Below are positions 28,077 to 37,770 of a stretch of 64,000 nucleotides of DNA, in pieces; within the stretch, counting starts at the first letter, position 1; each line of letters opens with the position of its first letter. Source of the DNA: Lacinutrix himadriensis (GTDB lineage Bacteria > Bacteroidota > Bacteroidia > Flavobacteriales > Flavobacteriaceae). The translations under genes were made by a program, and so were the position numbers. Under the pieces are notes generated by a model. That model worked only from the letters and a program-made list of their open reading frames with translations. It was not told the origin of the DNA and searched no databases. The stretch lies in the NCBI RefSeq assembly GCF_001418105.1, contig NZ_LIQI01000014.1, positions 124,001 to 188,000 of the forward strand, given 5' to 3'.

Positions 28077-28084
28077 TATTTTTG
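28077..28084 (+). promoter_or_regulatory. Promoter -7 box TATTTTTG for gcvP
   Basis: A TAnnTTTG match that would give a leader of about 90 nt containing two hairpins before the gcvP start codon. Confidence 0.5.
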
Positions 28085-28100
28085 GGCTCGCAAACAACAC

Positions 28101-28156
28101 GCTTTATTATTTTAATAAAGCTCCTAATAAAATCTCATTCTCACGAAAGTGAGAAT
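28101..28156 (+). promoter_or_regulatory. Two consecutive hairpins in the gcvP leader
   Basis: Hairpin 1 (28101-28121) pairs GCTTTATTA with TAATAAAGC around TTT. Hairpin 2 (28137-28156) pairs ATTCTCAC with GTGAGAAT around a GAAA loop and belongs to the short hairpin family seen elsewhere in the window. They could shape translation or attenuation; function is not shown. Confidence 0.5.
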
Positions 28157-28175
28157 ATAACACAACTATTTAAGA

Positions 28176-31028
28176 ATGAATACAAACACCTTTGCACTTC
28201 GTCATATTGGTCCTAGAGAAGAAGACCAAAAACAAATGCTAAAAACCATTGGTGTAGATAGTTTAGACCAACTTATCTACGAAACCATTCCGGATGATAT
28301 TAGATTACAAAAAGATCTAGATCTTGCAGAAGCCATGAGTGAGCAAGAATATTTAGTATACCTAAATAAGGTTGCTAAAAAAAACAAAGTATACAAAACA
28401 TATATTGGTTTAGGATACCACCCAACCATTTTACCAGCAGTAATACAACGTAACATTTTAGAAAATCCGGGTTGGTATACTGCGTACACACCGTATCAAG
28501 CGGAAATTGCGCAAGGTCGTTTAGAAGCACTTCTAAATTACCAAACCATGATTACAGACCTAACAGGAATGGAACTGGCAAACGCATCGCTTTTAGATGA
28601 AAGTACTGCTGCTGCTGAAGCTATGAGCTTACTATTTTCTGTTAGAGAACGAGCGCAAAAAAAAGCAGGAATAAATAAGTTTTTTGTTTCTGAAAACATT
28701 TTACCGCAAACACTTTCTCTATTACAAACCAGATCCAATCCTATTGGTGTAGAACTAGTTATTGGAGATGAAAATACTTTTGATTTTTCTTCGGAATTCT
28801 TTGGAGCAATCTTACAATATCCTGGAAAAAATGGACAAGTATCTGATATTAAATCTTTTATAACTAAAGCTAACGAAGCACAAATTAAAGTGGCTGTTGC
28901 TGCAGACATTTTAAGCTTAGTAAAACTAGAAGCTCCTGGTAAATTTGGTGCAGATGTAGTAGTTGGAACCACACAACGTTTTGGAATACCAATGGGTTAT
29001 GGTGGACCACATGCAGCATATTTTGCCACTAAAGAGATGTACAAACGTGATATTCCTGGACGTATCATTGGTGTTACCAAAGATGTAAATGGTAATAGAG
29101 CGTTACGTATGGCTTTACAAACTAGAGAACAACATATAAAAAGAGATAGAGCAACATCTAATATTTGTACCGCACAAGTATTATTAGCGGTTATGGCCGG
29201 AATGTATGCTGTATATCATGGACCTAAAGGTTTACAATTTATAGCAAACCAAGTACATAGTGCAGCTTCCTCACTAGCAGAAGCTCTAGAAAAACTAGGT
29301 TTTAAACAAACCAATACTTCTTACTTTGATACGCTTCAGATTAAAACCAAAGCTAAAAAAGTAAAGAAAATTGCAAAAGACAAAAAAGTAAACTTCTTTT
29401 ATCCAGATAAGGAAACAGTTACTATTTCTATAAACGAAACGACTTCGGTTAGAGATATAAATGAGATCATTTCTATTTTCGCTAAAGTTGCAGGTAAAAA
29501 AGCATTTACTATTTCTTCTTTTTCAGAAGTAAATAATATCGATAAAGAACTTCAAAGAACTACCGATTTCTTAACACTAGATATTTTTAATTCGTACCAT
29601 TCGGAAACCGAATTAATGCGATACATTAAAAGACTAGAACGTAAAGATTTATCGTTAAATCATTCTATGATTTCACTTGGTTCTTGTACTATGAAATTAA
29701 ATGCAGCAGCAGAAATGCTACCTTTAAGCCAGTCAGAATGGGGAAGTATTCATCCTTTTGTGCCATTAAAACAAGCTAGAGGTTATGCAACTATTTTAAA
29801 AGAATTAGAAGACCAACTTACAGAAATCACTGGTTTCGCTGCAACATCTTTACAACCAAATTCTGGTGCACAAGGAGAATTTGCAGGCCTAATGGTTATT
29901 AAAGCATATCATGAGTCTCGTAAAGATCATCATAGAAATATTTGCTTAATTCCTAGTTCTGCACATGGTACAAATCCAGCAAGTGCGGTAATGGCAGGAA
30001 TGAAAGTGGTAGTTACTAAATCTACAGACGAAGGTAATATCGATGTCGAAGATTTACGTGAAAAAGCAATTTTACACAAAGATAATTTATCGTGTTTAAT
30101 GGTAACCTACCCTTCTACACATGGTGTTTACGAAGCTTCCATAAAAGAAATCACCAAAATTATTCATGATAATGGCGGACAAGTTTATATGGATGGTGCA
30201 AATATGAATGCACAAGTAGGATTAACCAATCCTGGAAATATTGGCGCAGATGTTTGTCACTTAAACTTACACAAAACCTTTGCTATTCCTCATGGCGGTG
30301 GAGGACCTGGAGTTGGACCAATTTGCGTTGCAAAACAATTGGCTCCTTTTTTACCAGGAAACCCTATAATTAAAACGGGAGGAAAAGATGCTATTACAGC
30401 CATCTCCTCTGCTCCTTTTGGTTCTGCTTTAGCATGTTTAATCTCTTATGGTTACATAAAAATGCTAGGTGCAAAAGGATTAACAGCATCTACAAAAATT
30501 GCAATATTAAATGCAAACTACATCAAAACAAGATTAGAAGGTCATTTTGACACTTTATACTCTGGTGAACGTGGTCGTGCAGCACATGAAATGATTGTAG
30601 ACTGTCGTGCTTTTAAAGCAAATGGTATTGAGGTTACAGATATTGCAAAACGTTTAATGGATTATGGTTTTCATGCGCCAACAGTATCTTTCCCTGTAGC
30701 AGGAACTTTAATGATTGAGCCTACAGAAAGTGAAAGCAAACAAGAAATTGATCGTTTTTGTGATGCTATGATTTCTATTAGAAAAGAAATAAACCTAGCA
30801 ACCAAAGAGGATACAAACAATCCTTTAAAAAATGCACCACATACCATGGCAATGGTTACTGCTAATAATTGGGATTTCCCATATAGTAGAGACACTGCTG
30901 CATATCCTTTAGAATACGTACATGACAATAAATTTTGGCCTAGCGTAAGACGTGTTGATGATGCGTACGGAGACCGTAATTTAATCTGTACATGTGCTCC
31001 TATTGAGGCATATATGGACGCAAACTAA
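28176..31028 (+). CDS. gcvP: Glycine dehydrogenase (aminomethyl-transferring), P protein
   Basis: This 950-residue single-chain P protein has both homologous halves. The C-terminal half carries the PLP lysine K700 in NLHKTFAIPHGGGGPG, plus SLGSCTMKLNAAAEM and the PSTHGVYE segment. It decarboxylates glycine in the glycine cleavage system. Full length is normal for the fused form. No gcvT or gcvH is present nearby, so the pathway genes are dispersed. A strong terminator-like structure follows at 31062-31123. Confidence 0.97.
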   Translation: MNTNTFALRHIGPREEDQKQMLKTIGVDSLDQLIYETIPDDIRLQKDLDLAEAMSEQEYLVYLNKVAKKNKVYKTYIGLGYHPTILPAVIQRNILENPGWYTAYTPYQAEIAQGRLEALLNYQTMITDLTGMELANASLLDESTAAAEAMSLLFSVRERAQKKAGINKFFVSENILPQTLSLLQTRSNPIGVELVIGDENTFDFSSEFFGAILQYPGKNGQVSDIKSFITKANEAQIKVAVAADILSLVKLEAPGKFGADVVVGTTQRFGIPMGYGGPHAAYFATKEMYKRDIPGRIIGVTKDVNGNRALRMALQTREQHIKRDRATSNICTAQVLLAVMAGMYAVYHGPKGLQFIANQVHSAASSLAEALEKLGFKQTNTSYFDTLQIKTKAKKVKKIAKDKKVNFFYPDKETVTISINETTSVRDINEIISIFAKVAGKKAFTISSFSEVNNIDKELQRTTDFLTLDIFNSYHSETELMRYIKRLERKDLSLNHSMISLGSCTMKLNAAAEMLPLSQSEWGSIHPFVPLKQARGYATILKELEDQLTEITGFAATSLQPNSGAQGEFAGLMVIKAYHESRKDHHRNICLIPSSAHGTNPASAVMAGMKVVVTKSTDEGNIDVEDLREKAILHKDNLSCLMVTYPSTHGVYEASIKEITKIIHDNGGQVYMDGANMNAQVGLTNPGNIGADVCHLNLHKTFAIPHGGGGPGVGPICVAKQLAPFLPGNPIIKTGGKDAITAISSAPFGSALACLISYGYIKMLGAKGLTASTKIAILNANYIKTRLEGHFDTLYSGERGRAAHEMIVDCRAFKANGIEVTDIAKRLMDYGFHAPTVSFPVAGTLMIEPTESESKQEIDRFCDAMISIRKEINLATKEDTNNPLKNAPHTMAMVTANNWDFPYSRDTAAYPLEYVHDNKFWPSVRRVDDAYGDRNLICTCAPIEAYMDAN

Positions 31029-31061
31029 AGGTTGAACATCGTAAATAATTAATTAAATAAA

Positions 31062-31123
31062 ATTGCCTTTAGTTTTTACTGCTTATCTTAGCAGATAAAC
31101 AATTAAAGGCAATCCTTTTTTTT
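31062..31123 (+). terminator. Large two-level terminator hairpin after gcvP, abutting the next start codon
   Basis: The outer stem ATTGCCTTTA/TAAAGGCAAT encloses an inner hairpin CTGC/GCAG. A CC and eight T follow, and the ATG of the ketoacyl synthase comes directly after the T run. Confidence 0.7.
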
Positions 31124-32182
31124 ATGAATATCAAAATTACCGGAACAGGAAGTTATATACCAAGCACTATAGAAAAAAATGAAGATTTTTATAATCATGA
31201 ATTTTTAAATGCGGATGGTTCTAAAATTAATAGTACAAATGAAGTTATCGTACATAAATTTAAAGCGATAACAGGAATTGAAGAAAGACGCTATGTAAAA
31301 CCAGAATTAAATAATTCGGACATAGCTTTTTATGCTGCAGAAAAAGCAATTGCAGACGCCAAAATTGATAAAGAAACATTAGATTATATTATTGTTGCCC
31401 ATAATTATGGTGATATAAAACATAACACAGCGCAAAGTGATACCGTACCAAGTATTGCATCTCGTGTAAAGCACTTGTTACAAATTAAAAACCCAAGATG
31501 TGTTGGGTACGATCTACTTTTTGGTTGTCCGGGTTGGATTGAAGGTGTGATTCAAGCCAATGCATTTATTAAATCCGGATTAGCAAAACGCTGTTTGGTT
31601 ATCGGATCGGAAACCCTATCGAGAGTGGTAGATGAACACGATCGCGATTCTATGATTTATAGTGATGGTGCAGGAGCTGTTATTATAGAAGAAACCGCAG
31701 AAGAAGGTGGTATTATTAGCCATGAAACTGCAACTTTTGCATTAGACGAAGCACATTTCATCTATTTTGGAAAAACCAATAAACCAGAAACTGCTAGCCA
31801 ACGTAAATACATTAAAATGTATGGGCGAAAGATTTATGAATTCGCGCTTACCAATGTTCCTTTAGCTTTAAAATCGTGTTTAGACAAAAGCGGATATGTT
31901 ATAGGCGACGTTAAAAAAATACTAATCCATCAAGCAAATGAAAAAATGGATGAAGCCATTGTAAAGCGTTTTTACAAACTTCATGATATGGAAATGCCAG
32001 AAGGCATTATGCCTATGTCTATTGGTATGCTTGGTAATTCTAGCGTAGCAACGGTTCCTACTTTATATGATATGATTTTAAAAGGAAAACTTGAAAATCA
32101 AGAAATTAAAAAAGGAGATGTTATTATGTTTGCAAGTGTTGGTGCAGGTATGAATATTAATGCCATAGTTTATAAGCACTAG
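31124..32182 (+). CDS. 3-oxoacyl-ACP synthase III family protein (FabH-like)
   Basis: This 352-residue thiolase-fold enzyme has the catalytic triad of FabH-type synthases: Cys135 in LLFGCPGWIEG, His269 in ILIHQAN and Asn305 in MLGNSSVAT. It begins MNIKITGTGSYIP. It could start fatty acid or aryl-polyene/polyketide-type chains; the neighbours (a methyltransferase-like gene and a GT2) do not settle the substrate. It is not inside a fab cluster. The start codon sits right after the T-tract of an upstream hairpin. Confidence 0.9.
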   Translation: MNIKITGTGSYIPSTIEKNEDFYNHEFLNADGSKINSTNEVIVHKFKAITGIEERRYVKPELNNSDIAFYAAEKAIADAKIDKETLDYIIVAHNYGDIKHNTAQSDTVPSIASRVKHLLQIKNPRCVGYDLLFGCPGWIEGVIQANAFIKSGLAKRCLVIGSETLSRVVDEHDRDSMIYSDGAGAVIIEETAEEGGIISHETATFALDEAHFIYFGKTNKPETASQRKYIKMYGRKIYEFALTNVPLALKSCLDKSGYVIGDVKKILIHQANEKMDEAIVKRFYKLHDMEMPEGIMPMSIGMLGNSSVATVPTLYDMILKGKLENQEIKKGDVIMFASVGAGMNINAIVYKH

Positions 32183-32207
32183 TTATTAAATCACTGACTT
32201 TAAAAGG

Positions 32208-32225
32208 TTTTCGCTTTCGCGGAAA
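32208..32225 (+). repeat. Short hairpin (one G-U pair) 6 bp before the 32232 gene
   Basis: TTTTCGC pairs with GCGGAAA around loop TTTC. One C in the family consensus is T here, but a G-U pair keeps the RNA stem. ATAAAT and the ATG follow, exactly as at purK. Confidence 0.7.
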
Positions 32226-32231
32226 ATAAAT

Positions 32232-32753
32232 ATGTACGAACAAACATTCCCGCATAAACGCTACAAACTTACCTATCAGTTTTTAGAAAAACACATTTCT
32301 AAATCGGAAGCTATTTTAGATTTAGGAGTCGAAAATCCGTTTACCAAAATCTTAAAGGACAATGGTTTTTCTGTGAAAAACACCAAAGGGGAAGACTTGG
32401 ATACGAATACGACAACCATACAAAACTCGGAAGCAACCGTTGTAACGGCTTTCGAAATTTTTGAACACCTACTCTCTCCTTTTACCGTTTTACAAGCTAT
32501 AAAAGCAGATAAACTAGTAATAAGCGTTCCGCTTCGATTATGGTTTTCTCCTGCTTACCGAAGCAAAACAGATACATGGGACAGACATTACCATGAGTTT
32601 GAAGATTGGCAATTAGATTGGTTATTAGAAAAAACAGGCTGGAAAATAATAGATAGACAAAAATGGACTAATCCTACCAAAAAAATTGGGATTAGACCAA
32701 TACTAAGATGGTTTACTCCTAGATATTATATAATATACGCAGAACGCGTATAA
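32232..32753 (+). CDS. Short methyltransferase-like protein
   Basis: This 173-residue protein looks like a reduced class I SAM-dependent methyltransferase: ILDLGVENPFTKIL in place of motif I, VVTAFEIFEHLLSPF as the motif II region, then LVISVPLR. The usual GxGxG of motif I is absent, so cofactor binding is uncertain. It lies 49 bp after the FabH-like gene. I cannot name a substrate. Confidence 0.75.
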   Translation: MYEQTFPHKRYKLTYQFLEKHISKSEAILDLGVENPFTKILKDNGFSVKNTKGEDLDTNTTTIQNSEATVVTAFEIFEHLLSPFTVLQAIKADKLVISVPLRLWFSPAYRSKTDTWDRHYHEFEDWQLDWLLEKTGWKIIDRQKWTNPTKKIGIRPILRWFTPRYYIIYAERV

Positions 32754-32837
32754 GATTTCAAAAAACTAAATAACAAATACCAAAAACTTACTCGGTTGGT
32801 TTTGGAATTTGAGTTTTTAATATTGTAATTTGTTTTC

Positions 32838-33686
32838 ATGAACATTTCCATTATCATTCCTGCGCATAACGAAGAAAAGTTTATAGAAAAAACTATCGTT
32901 TCTTTGGTCAATCAAACGCTACGTCCAAAGCAACTTGTGATTGTAAATGATAATTCTACAGATAAAACCCAAAAGATAGTTTCGTATTATTTATCGAAGT
33001 ACAGTTGGATTTCTCTTGTAAACATTAATTCTTCTAACGAGCATTTACCAGGAACTAAAATCATCAATGCGTTTTACAAAGGCTTAGAAATTCTAGATAC
33101 CAACTATGATGTGATTTGTAAATTTGATGCCGATTTAATCTTTCCGAATAATTATTTAGAAAAATTAGCTTCACATTTTAATAGGAATAAGAAGTTAGGA
33201 ATGGCTGCTGGCTTCTGCTATATTGAAAAAGACAACCAATGGGTATTAGAAAACTTAACACGAAAAGATCATATTCGTGGCGCTTTAAAAGCCTATAAAA
33301 AAGCGTGTTTTGAGCAAATAGGAAAACTAAAACCTTCTATGGGTTGGGATACTGTGGACGAATTATTAGCTAAATATTACGATTGGGAACTTTTAACCGA
33401 CGAAACCCTGCACGTAAAACATCTAAAACCTACAGGAATAAGCTATAACAAAGCATCCAAACACATGCAAGGAGAAGCGATGTATAAAATGCGTTACGGA
33501 TTTATAATCACCTTAATTTCGGCATTAAAACTAGCGTATAAAAAGCGAAGTTCTACTTTATTTAAAGACTACATGTCTGGCTATTTTAAGGCAAAAAGTA
33601 ACAAAACAGACTATCTAGTTTCCCAAGATCAAGGTACTTTTATTAGAAAATTACGTTGGGAAGGAATGCTTGATAAATGGAAATAA
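32838..33686 (+). CDS. Glycosyltransferase family 2 protein
   Basis: This 282-residue GT-A enzyme starts ISIIIPAHNEEKFIEKTIVS, with NDNSTDKT and the metal-binding region CKFDADLIFP. The C-terminal half (GWDTVDELLAKYYDWEL) lacks membrane helices, so it is probably a cytoplasmic or peripheral sugar transferase for a surface glycan. It follows the methyltransferase-like gene by 84 bp; joint action with it is possible but unproven. Confidence 0.88.
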   Translation: MNISIIIPAHNEEKFIEKTIVSLVNQTLRPKQLVIVNDNSTDKTQKIVSYYLSKYSWISLVNINSSNEHLPGTKIINAFYKGLEILDTNYDVICKFDADLIFPNNYLEKLASHFNRNKKLGMAAGFCYIEKDNQWVLENLTRKDHIRGALKAYKKACFEQIGKLKPSMGWDTVDELLAKYYDWELLTDETLHVKHLKPTGISYNKASKHMQGEAMYKMRYGFIITLISALKLAYKKRSSTLFKDYMSGYFKAKSNKTDYLVSQDQGTFIRKLRWEGMLDKWK

Positions 33687-33743
33687 TTAAATTCCAAATT
33701 CCAACACTACGCCATTGTCTTATACAATCGAAAAAAAGAGAGA

Positions 33744-33761
33744 TTTCCGTCTTCACGGAAA
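33744..33761. repeat. Short hairpin TTTCCGT-CTTC-ACGGAAA between convergent genes
   Basis: A 7 bp perfect stem with loop CTTC, of the same family as the hairpins at 18861, 20212 and 32208. Here it sits between the stop codons of the GT2 gene and the endonuclease gene, not before a start. Confidence 0.7.
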
Positions 33762-33775
33762 TAAAAAACTACTAT

Positions 33776-34582
33776 TTAGAAACTCCAATTTTTATAATCT
33801 GCGGAAGCTTCTAATTTATTTTCTACAGTATCATCCAATTCGGAAAAGAAATCAATTCCGGTTAATGCTTCTACCTCATCTACAGAAACGACAAACTTAT
33901 ATAGCGGCTCTTTAGACTCCTTATGATTCATTAAAAATGCAATCACTTTCGTTTTACCAGAATTGTTATCTATCAACACCTTATAAAACTGATTTGGCAC
34001 GGATACTTTTTCGGTACCTATGGTTTTCATATTTCCTTTTAAAATTCCGCCAGACACCACAAAAACGCCATTGTACTTACTTGCCCAATACCGTGTTTTC
34101 TGCTCTAATCGATTCCAAACACCAGCATTAAAATCGTGTTTTTGCGGAGAAATATTACTTGTTAAAAAAGTTTCGTCATGTGCAGATTTACTATATTTTC
34201 TATCTCCTGCAGGACAAAGATGTCCGCGATCATAACCAGATTGCTTATAATTTCGCCAATGTGCAGCTCCGGTTTTCACAGCGTTATCCACTTCAAAATA
34301 AGGACGTTTAAAATTAGCACTACTTAAATGTGATTTCTTAAGTTCATAAGCTACCCATTCTGCTTGTTCATGGGGTTCACTATAACTTAAACTATACCCT
34401 TCATGATGTACTATCTGTCCGGTGGTACTTGTTGGTAAAAAATATTCGTTGGTATTTGTTTTTACTGTACCTCCTTGTTCAATGATGCCAACTTTAATTT
34501 CATTATCGAAATAAGCATCGTATCCATAAACTCCAACAAGGATTAGGATAGCAATTACAGAATATATTTTTTTATTAGCCAT
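33776..34582 (-). CDS. DNA/RNA non-specific endonuclease, membrane-anchored or secreted
   Basis: This 268-residue nuclease carries the active-site motif DRGHLCPAGD (His121) followed by TFLTSNISPQ and the metal Asn in FNAGVWNRLEQ, the beta-beta-alpha metal fold of the NUC1/Serratia type. An N-terminal hydrophobic segment (YSVIAILILVGVYGY) makes it exported or anchored. Its ATG overlaps the stop of the upstream T9SS gene (TAATG), so translation may be coupled. A role in nutrient or extracellular DNA breakdown is likely. No immunity gene is seen. Confidence 0.92.
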   Translation of the reverse strand: MANKKIYSVIAILILVGVYGYDAYFDNEIKVGIIEQGGTVKTNTNEYFLPTSTTGQIVHHEGYSLSYSEPHEQAEWVAYELKKSHLSSANFKRPYFEVDNAVKTGAAHWRNYKQSGYDRGHLCPAGDRKYSKSAHDETFLTSNISPQKHDFNAGVWNRLEQKTRYWASKYNGVFVVSGGILKGNMKTIGTEKVSVPNQFYKVLIDNNSGKTKVIAFLMNHKESKEPLYKFVVSVDEVEALTGIDFFSELDDTVENKLEASADYKNWSF

Positions 34583-37565
34583 TAAGGTTTTACAAATTTA
34601 AGCTTTATCTTTTTATTAGATTTATCCGTAATTTCTGCAATATATATTCCTGAATTTAAAAAGGAAAGATCTACATTTTTAGAATTCACATTATTTAAAG
34701 ATTGTATATTTTGTCCTAACAGATTATAAATATTCAAGCTTTGAATCTCATTTAAATTTTCAACACCATGTAACACTAATGTTTCTTTTTCTATATTATA
34801 AAAAACAGAAACTGGATTCGCATTCAAATCTTGTGAAGACAAAACTTGTCCTTTTTGATAAACTATTGAAAAACGAGATACATCTACACTACTATTTAAA
34901 TTTAAAGTTATCCCATTACCCATTATATCATAAAACATATTTGTCTGATTATCTTTCAAATAAATAGTTTCACTTTCCGGAAAATTTAGAGTTTCTGTAA
35001 TCTCAAAAGTATAAGTACCAGAATCGGTAATATGGATTCCTAAAGGTATTTCATCTAATACATCAAAACTATTAAGCGCTTGAATACATAACTCTTCATC
35101 TGTAATTGCCCAATAAATCTCATTGGAAAGCTCATTAAACGTTCTACTATCGTAACCATGATTAAAACCAGCATTCGCATTCGTATCATATCCTAAAGCA
35201 ATGGTAGACTCGTTACTAGCTGCATCTCTAAATGCAAGCCAATATTTAATTCGAGTATCTGTTGTTGTTTCATCAGATGTTCTATAAAAAACACTTTCTC
35301 CTAAAGATTCTTTTTTAAAGGCCCTTTGGTTATTTTTAAAGACAATTCTACCAGCTGTATGCGCTTTTACAAAAAAGCTCTGTCCTACAGGAATATAATC
35401 TTTAGGACCTCCTTTTGAGGATACTCCTCCATTTACTGGTACAGGAATACCAACAGACCCTAATAAATTGTAGGTTGCATAACCACCTTGATATTGGTTT
35501 AAAACATGTGTATCATTTGAAGTAAATTGCTCATAAAAATAAAGCGAACCATCTATTACAGAAAGGTTATCATTAATAAATCGAACGGCATCTAATGCGG
35601 AAGGAAATGGATTTCCTACTAAAATTTCATCCCCTGCTAATACATCTATAAATATATCGCCATCGTTTGCGATACCTTTAAAAACATATTTTTGATCTAA
35701 AACAGATAGGTTTCCAGAACCTTTCATGGTATAACCAAGACCTGGTATAATTGGAGTTGTTGGAGAAACACCATGCCAATCTGCATACGCATCAGCTAAG
35801 CCATTAAAAGTATACAACCAGCGACTACTCCATTCCATAGGACTAGCCAATGGATTAGCATTCTTGTTTGTTGTAAATCCAATAGACCCTGTCTCTGTTT
35901 CTAAATAATTTACTTGCCAATTACCATTTCTATGCACCGGAGCACTCCAATAATTATAATTATATAAATTATTAGAACCTTCCTGTGTAATGGTTAAATC
36001 ACCACTTCCCGAATTTAAAGAGGTTCCTGTATGCTTTTGAATTAGTTGCGCTTCATCTACAAACGTAATTGTTCCATTATTCCATATCCCATTTTCAACT
36101 TCTAATAGCACACCATCGTTAACCTGTAATGTTGCACCTAATTCTACTTGAACTTCTCTAACATATCCTGCTTCATTTAAAATGCCTATTGCTCCAGATT
36201 TTACCGTTAATTTTAAACAGGAATCTGATGCATCTGGTGCATCACCTATACCAGACCCGTTAAAATAAGAAGTCCCATCCCAAACAATTTGGTCTAAATA
36301 ACTTAATGTAAAATAATCTCCATCAGAAAAAGAAACTCCTGAATGGTTGCTGTAGATCCTGAAATGGTTAAATCATAACTAGTTGCTGTAGAAAAAGCGC
36401 TATTACTATCTACAATTAATTGTAAAGGTTGGCAACTTTGTTTAGCTGTTAAATCTAAAGCGGAAATATCAAAACTCATATTTACAGTTCCCAGGTTTCC
36501 AATTTTACTCACGCGCCATTTTGAATCTAGTTGCTCTCTATAATTTACTGTTTCTGTAACAAAATTATAGGAAGGATCCTTTTTGTCTTCTCCCCAAAAT
36601 AAATAATCTCCATTAGATAAAGCAGAAGGTGCATTTATTCTAACAATTCCTGATCCTTGAGAATCGGAATGATTACTACCATCTGAAGCTTGCCCGATTC
36701 CTGCTACATGATGATCAAAATCACCATTAGCAATATTATCGTTAGTGTAAAAATTACTAGCTGTTAAAGCGATATTATATTTTGCTGATAAATAATTATT
36801 TACAATTATAGTTTCGGCCTTATTCAGCTTATAATTAAAATGAATAAGCTCTGACATTTCTCCTTTAGAATAACGATTATAATCTACATTCATCGTTCCA
36901 ATGGTTAAAGGCTGATTTGAATTTATAATACTCGTACTATTTTCTCTTGCTGTTAATAGAACGCTACCATTACGAGACATAGAGCTTCTTGAATTAATGG
37001 GGTTGCTTCCATCAAAATCAAAACTCAAAATATAATTCTCATCATTAGAAAAAGATGCTGAACTGTTATAACGGTTATTTGAATTTACAATATCGGTTGT
37101 AAGTTTATTGTTATAAAGAAAAAAGGTATACGCATAATTCGCACTTACAGAATAAGTAAGTCTTTTACCTAATATCGCGTGTACATTATTACTGGAATAA
37201 AGGCCTTTTGGTTTAAAAACTGAAAAATAAGTAATTGCAGTAGTCCCATCTAAAATATCGGCATCATCTACTTTTAACCAATCTCTAACCCCATTAAAAT
37301 CTACACTAGGGTAATTATTTAAAGAAGAGTTGCTGATAAAAGATGGTTGTTCACCTGTAATCGTTTGATTCGCATCGTTATTATTACCGGAAGCATCTCG
37401 CCAATTAGAAACGACTTCTCCATCCAATAATTTTAAATCATCCACTTTTAACCAAAGGCCATTAGTTGATGTATTACCAACGCCACCTGGGCCAGATTGC
37501 GAAAATATATAAATAGGGCACAATAAAGCAAAAAGCTTTATTGCTAATAGGTTTTTTTTAAACAT
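34582..37565 (-). pseudogene. LamG-like T9SS surface protein, broken by one frameshift
   Basis: Two frames, 37565-36303 and ~36340-34582, read as one ~1000-residue protein. The first has a signal peptide (MFKKNLLAIKLFALLCPIYI), a LamG-like region (YPSVDFNGVRDWLKV) and ends out of frame after TISGSTATI. In the -1 frame the sequence continues GVSFSDGDYFTLSYLDQIVW, and the second part ends in a type A T9SS tail (LNIYNLLGQNIQSL...LKFVKP). Near 36342 the text reads ACCATTCAGGA where a nearby copy reads ACCATTTCAGGA, so one T is missing. A TACCTTTG box at 37586 sets the start at 37565. Either a recent mutation or a sequencing error. Confidence 0.8.
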
Positions 37566-37585
37566 GCTATAAATCTTAGGGGCTG

Positions 37586-37593
37586 CAAAGGTA
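37586..37593 (-). promoter_or_regulatory. Promoter -7 box TACCTTTG for the LamG-T9SS gene
   Basis: A TAnnTTTG match on the minus strand, 20 bp before the ATG at 37565. It lies inside the longer reading frame that begins at 37607 and so excludes that start. Confidence 0.6.
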
Positions 37594-37721
37594 GGTAACA
37601 AAACCACTATTAAAAATCATTTAACAGTGCTCTTAGATCTTATTCGCTAAGATGATATGTATAGCCGATGATTGGAACTCACAGTCCTTCTTTATATGTT
37701 TAATAGGCATTTATTTCTAAT

Positions 37722-37755
37722 AAAAAAGCCTTTCCAGATTTGGAAAGGCTTTTTT
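37722..37755. terminator. Bidirectional terminator
   Basis: The stem AAAAAAGCCTTTCCA/TGGAAAGGCTTTTTT with loop GATT has A and T tracts on both sides. It ends the sigma/TPR operon on the minus strand. The stem core recurs at 48662-48694. Confidence 0.9.
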
Positions 37756-37770
37756 ATTTAAATATTTCGT

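Larger units (their letters stand above)
27832..28175. other. Intergenic region upstream of gcvP
   Basis: These 344 bp hold no gene I can support. Seen here are a TATTTTTG -7 box at 28077-28084, a perfect hairpin at 28101-28121 (GCTTTATTA/TAATAAAGC) and a second hairpin at 28137-28156. I find no glycine-riboswitch-like sequence. Confidence 0.65.

Noticed and set aside
28077-28175. Glycine riboswitch before gcvP
   Set aside because: The two simple hairpins lack the conserved multi-stem aptamer pattern I know for this class.
36112-37565. Two separate surface protein genes at 34582-36111 and 36303-37607
   Set aside because: The second frame stays open upstream across the gap and continues the first protein's motif in the -1 frame, so one broken gene explains both.
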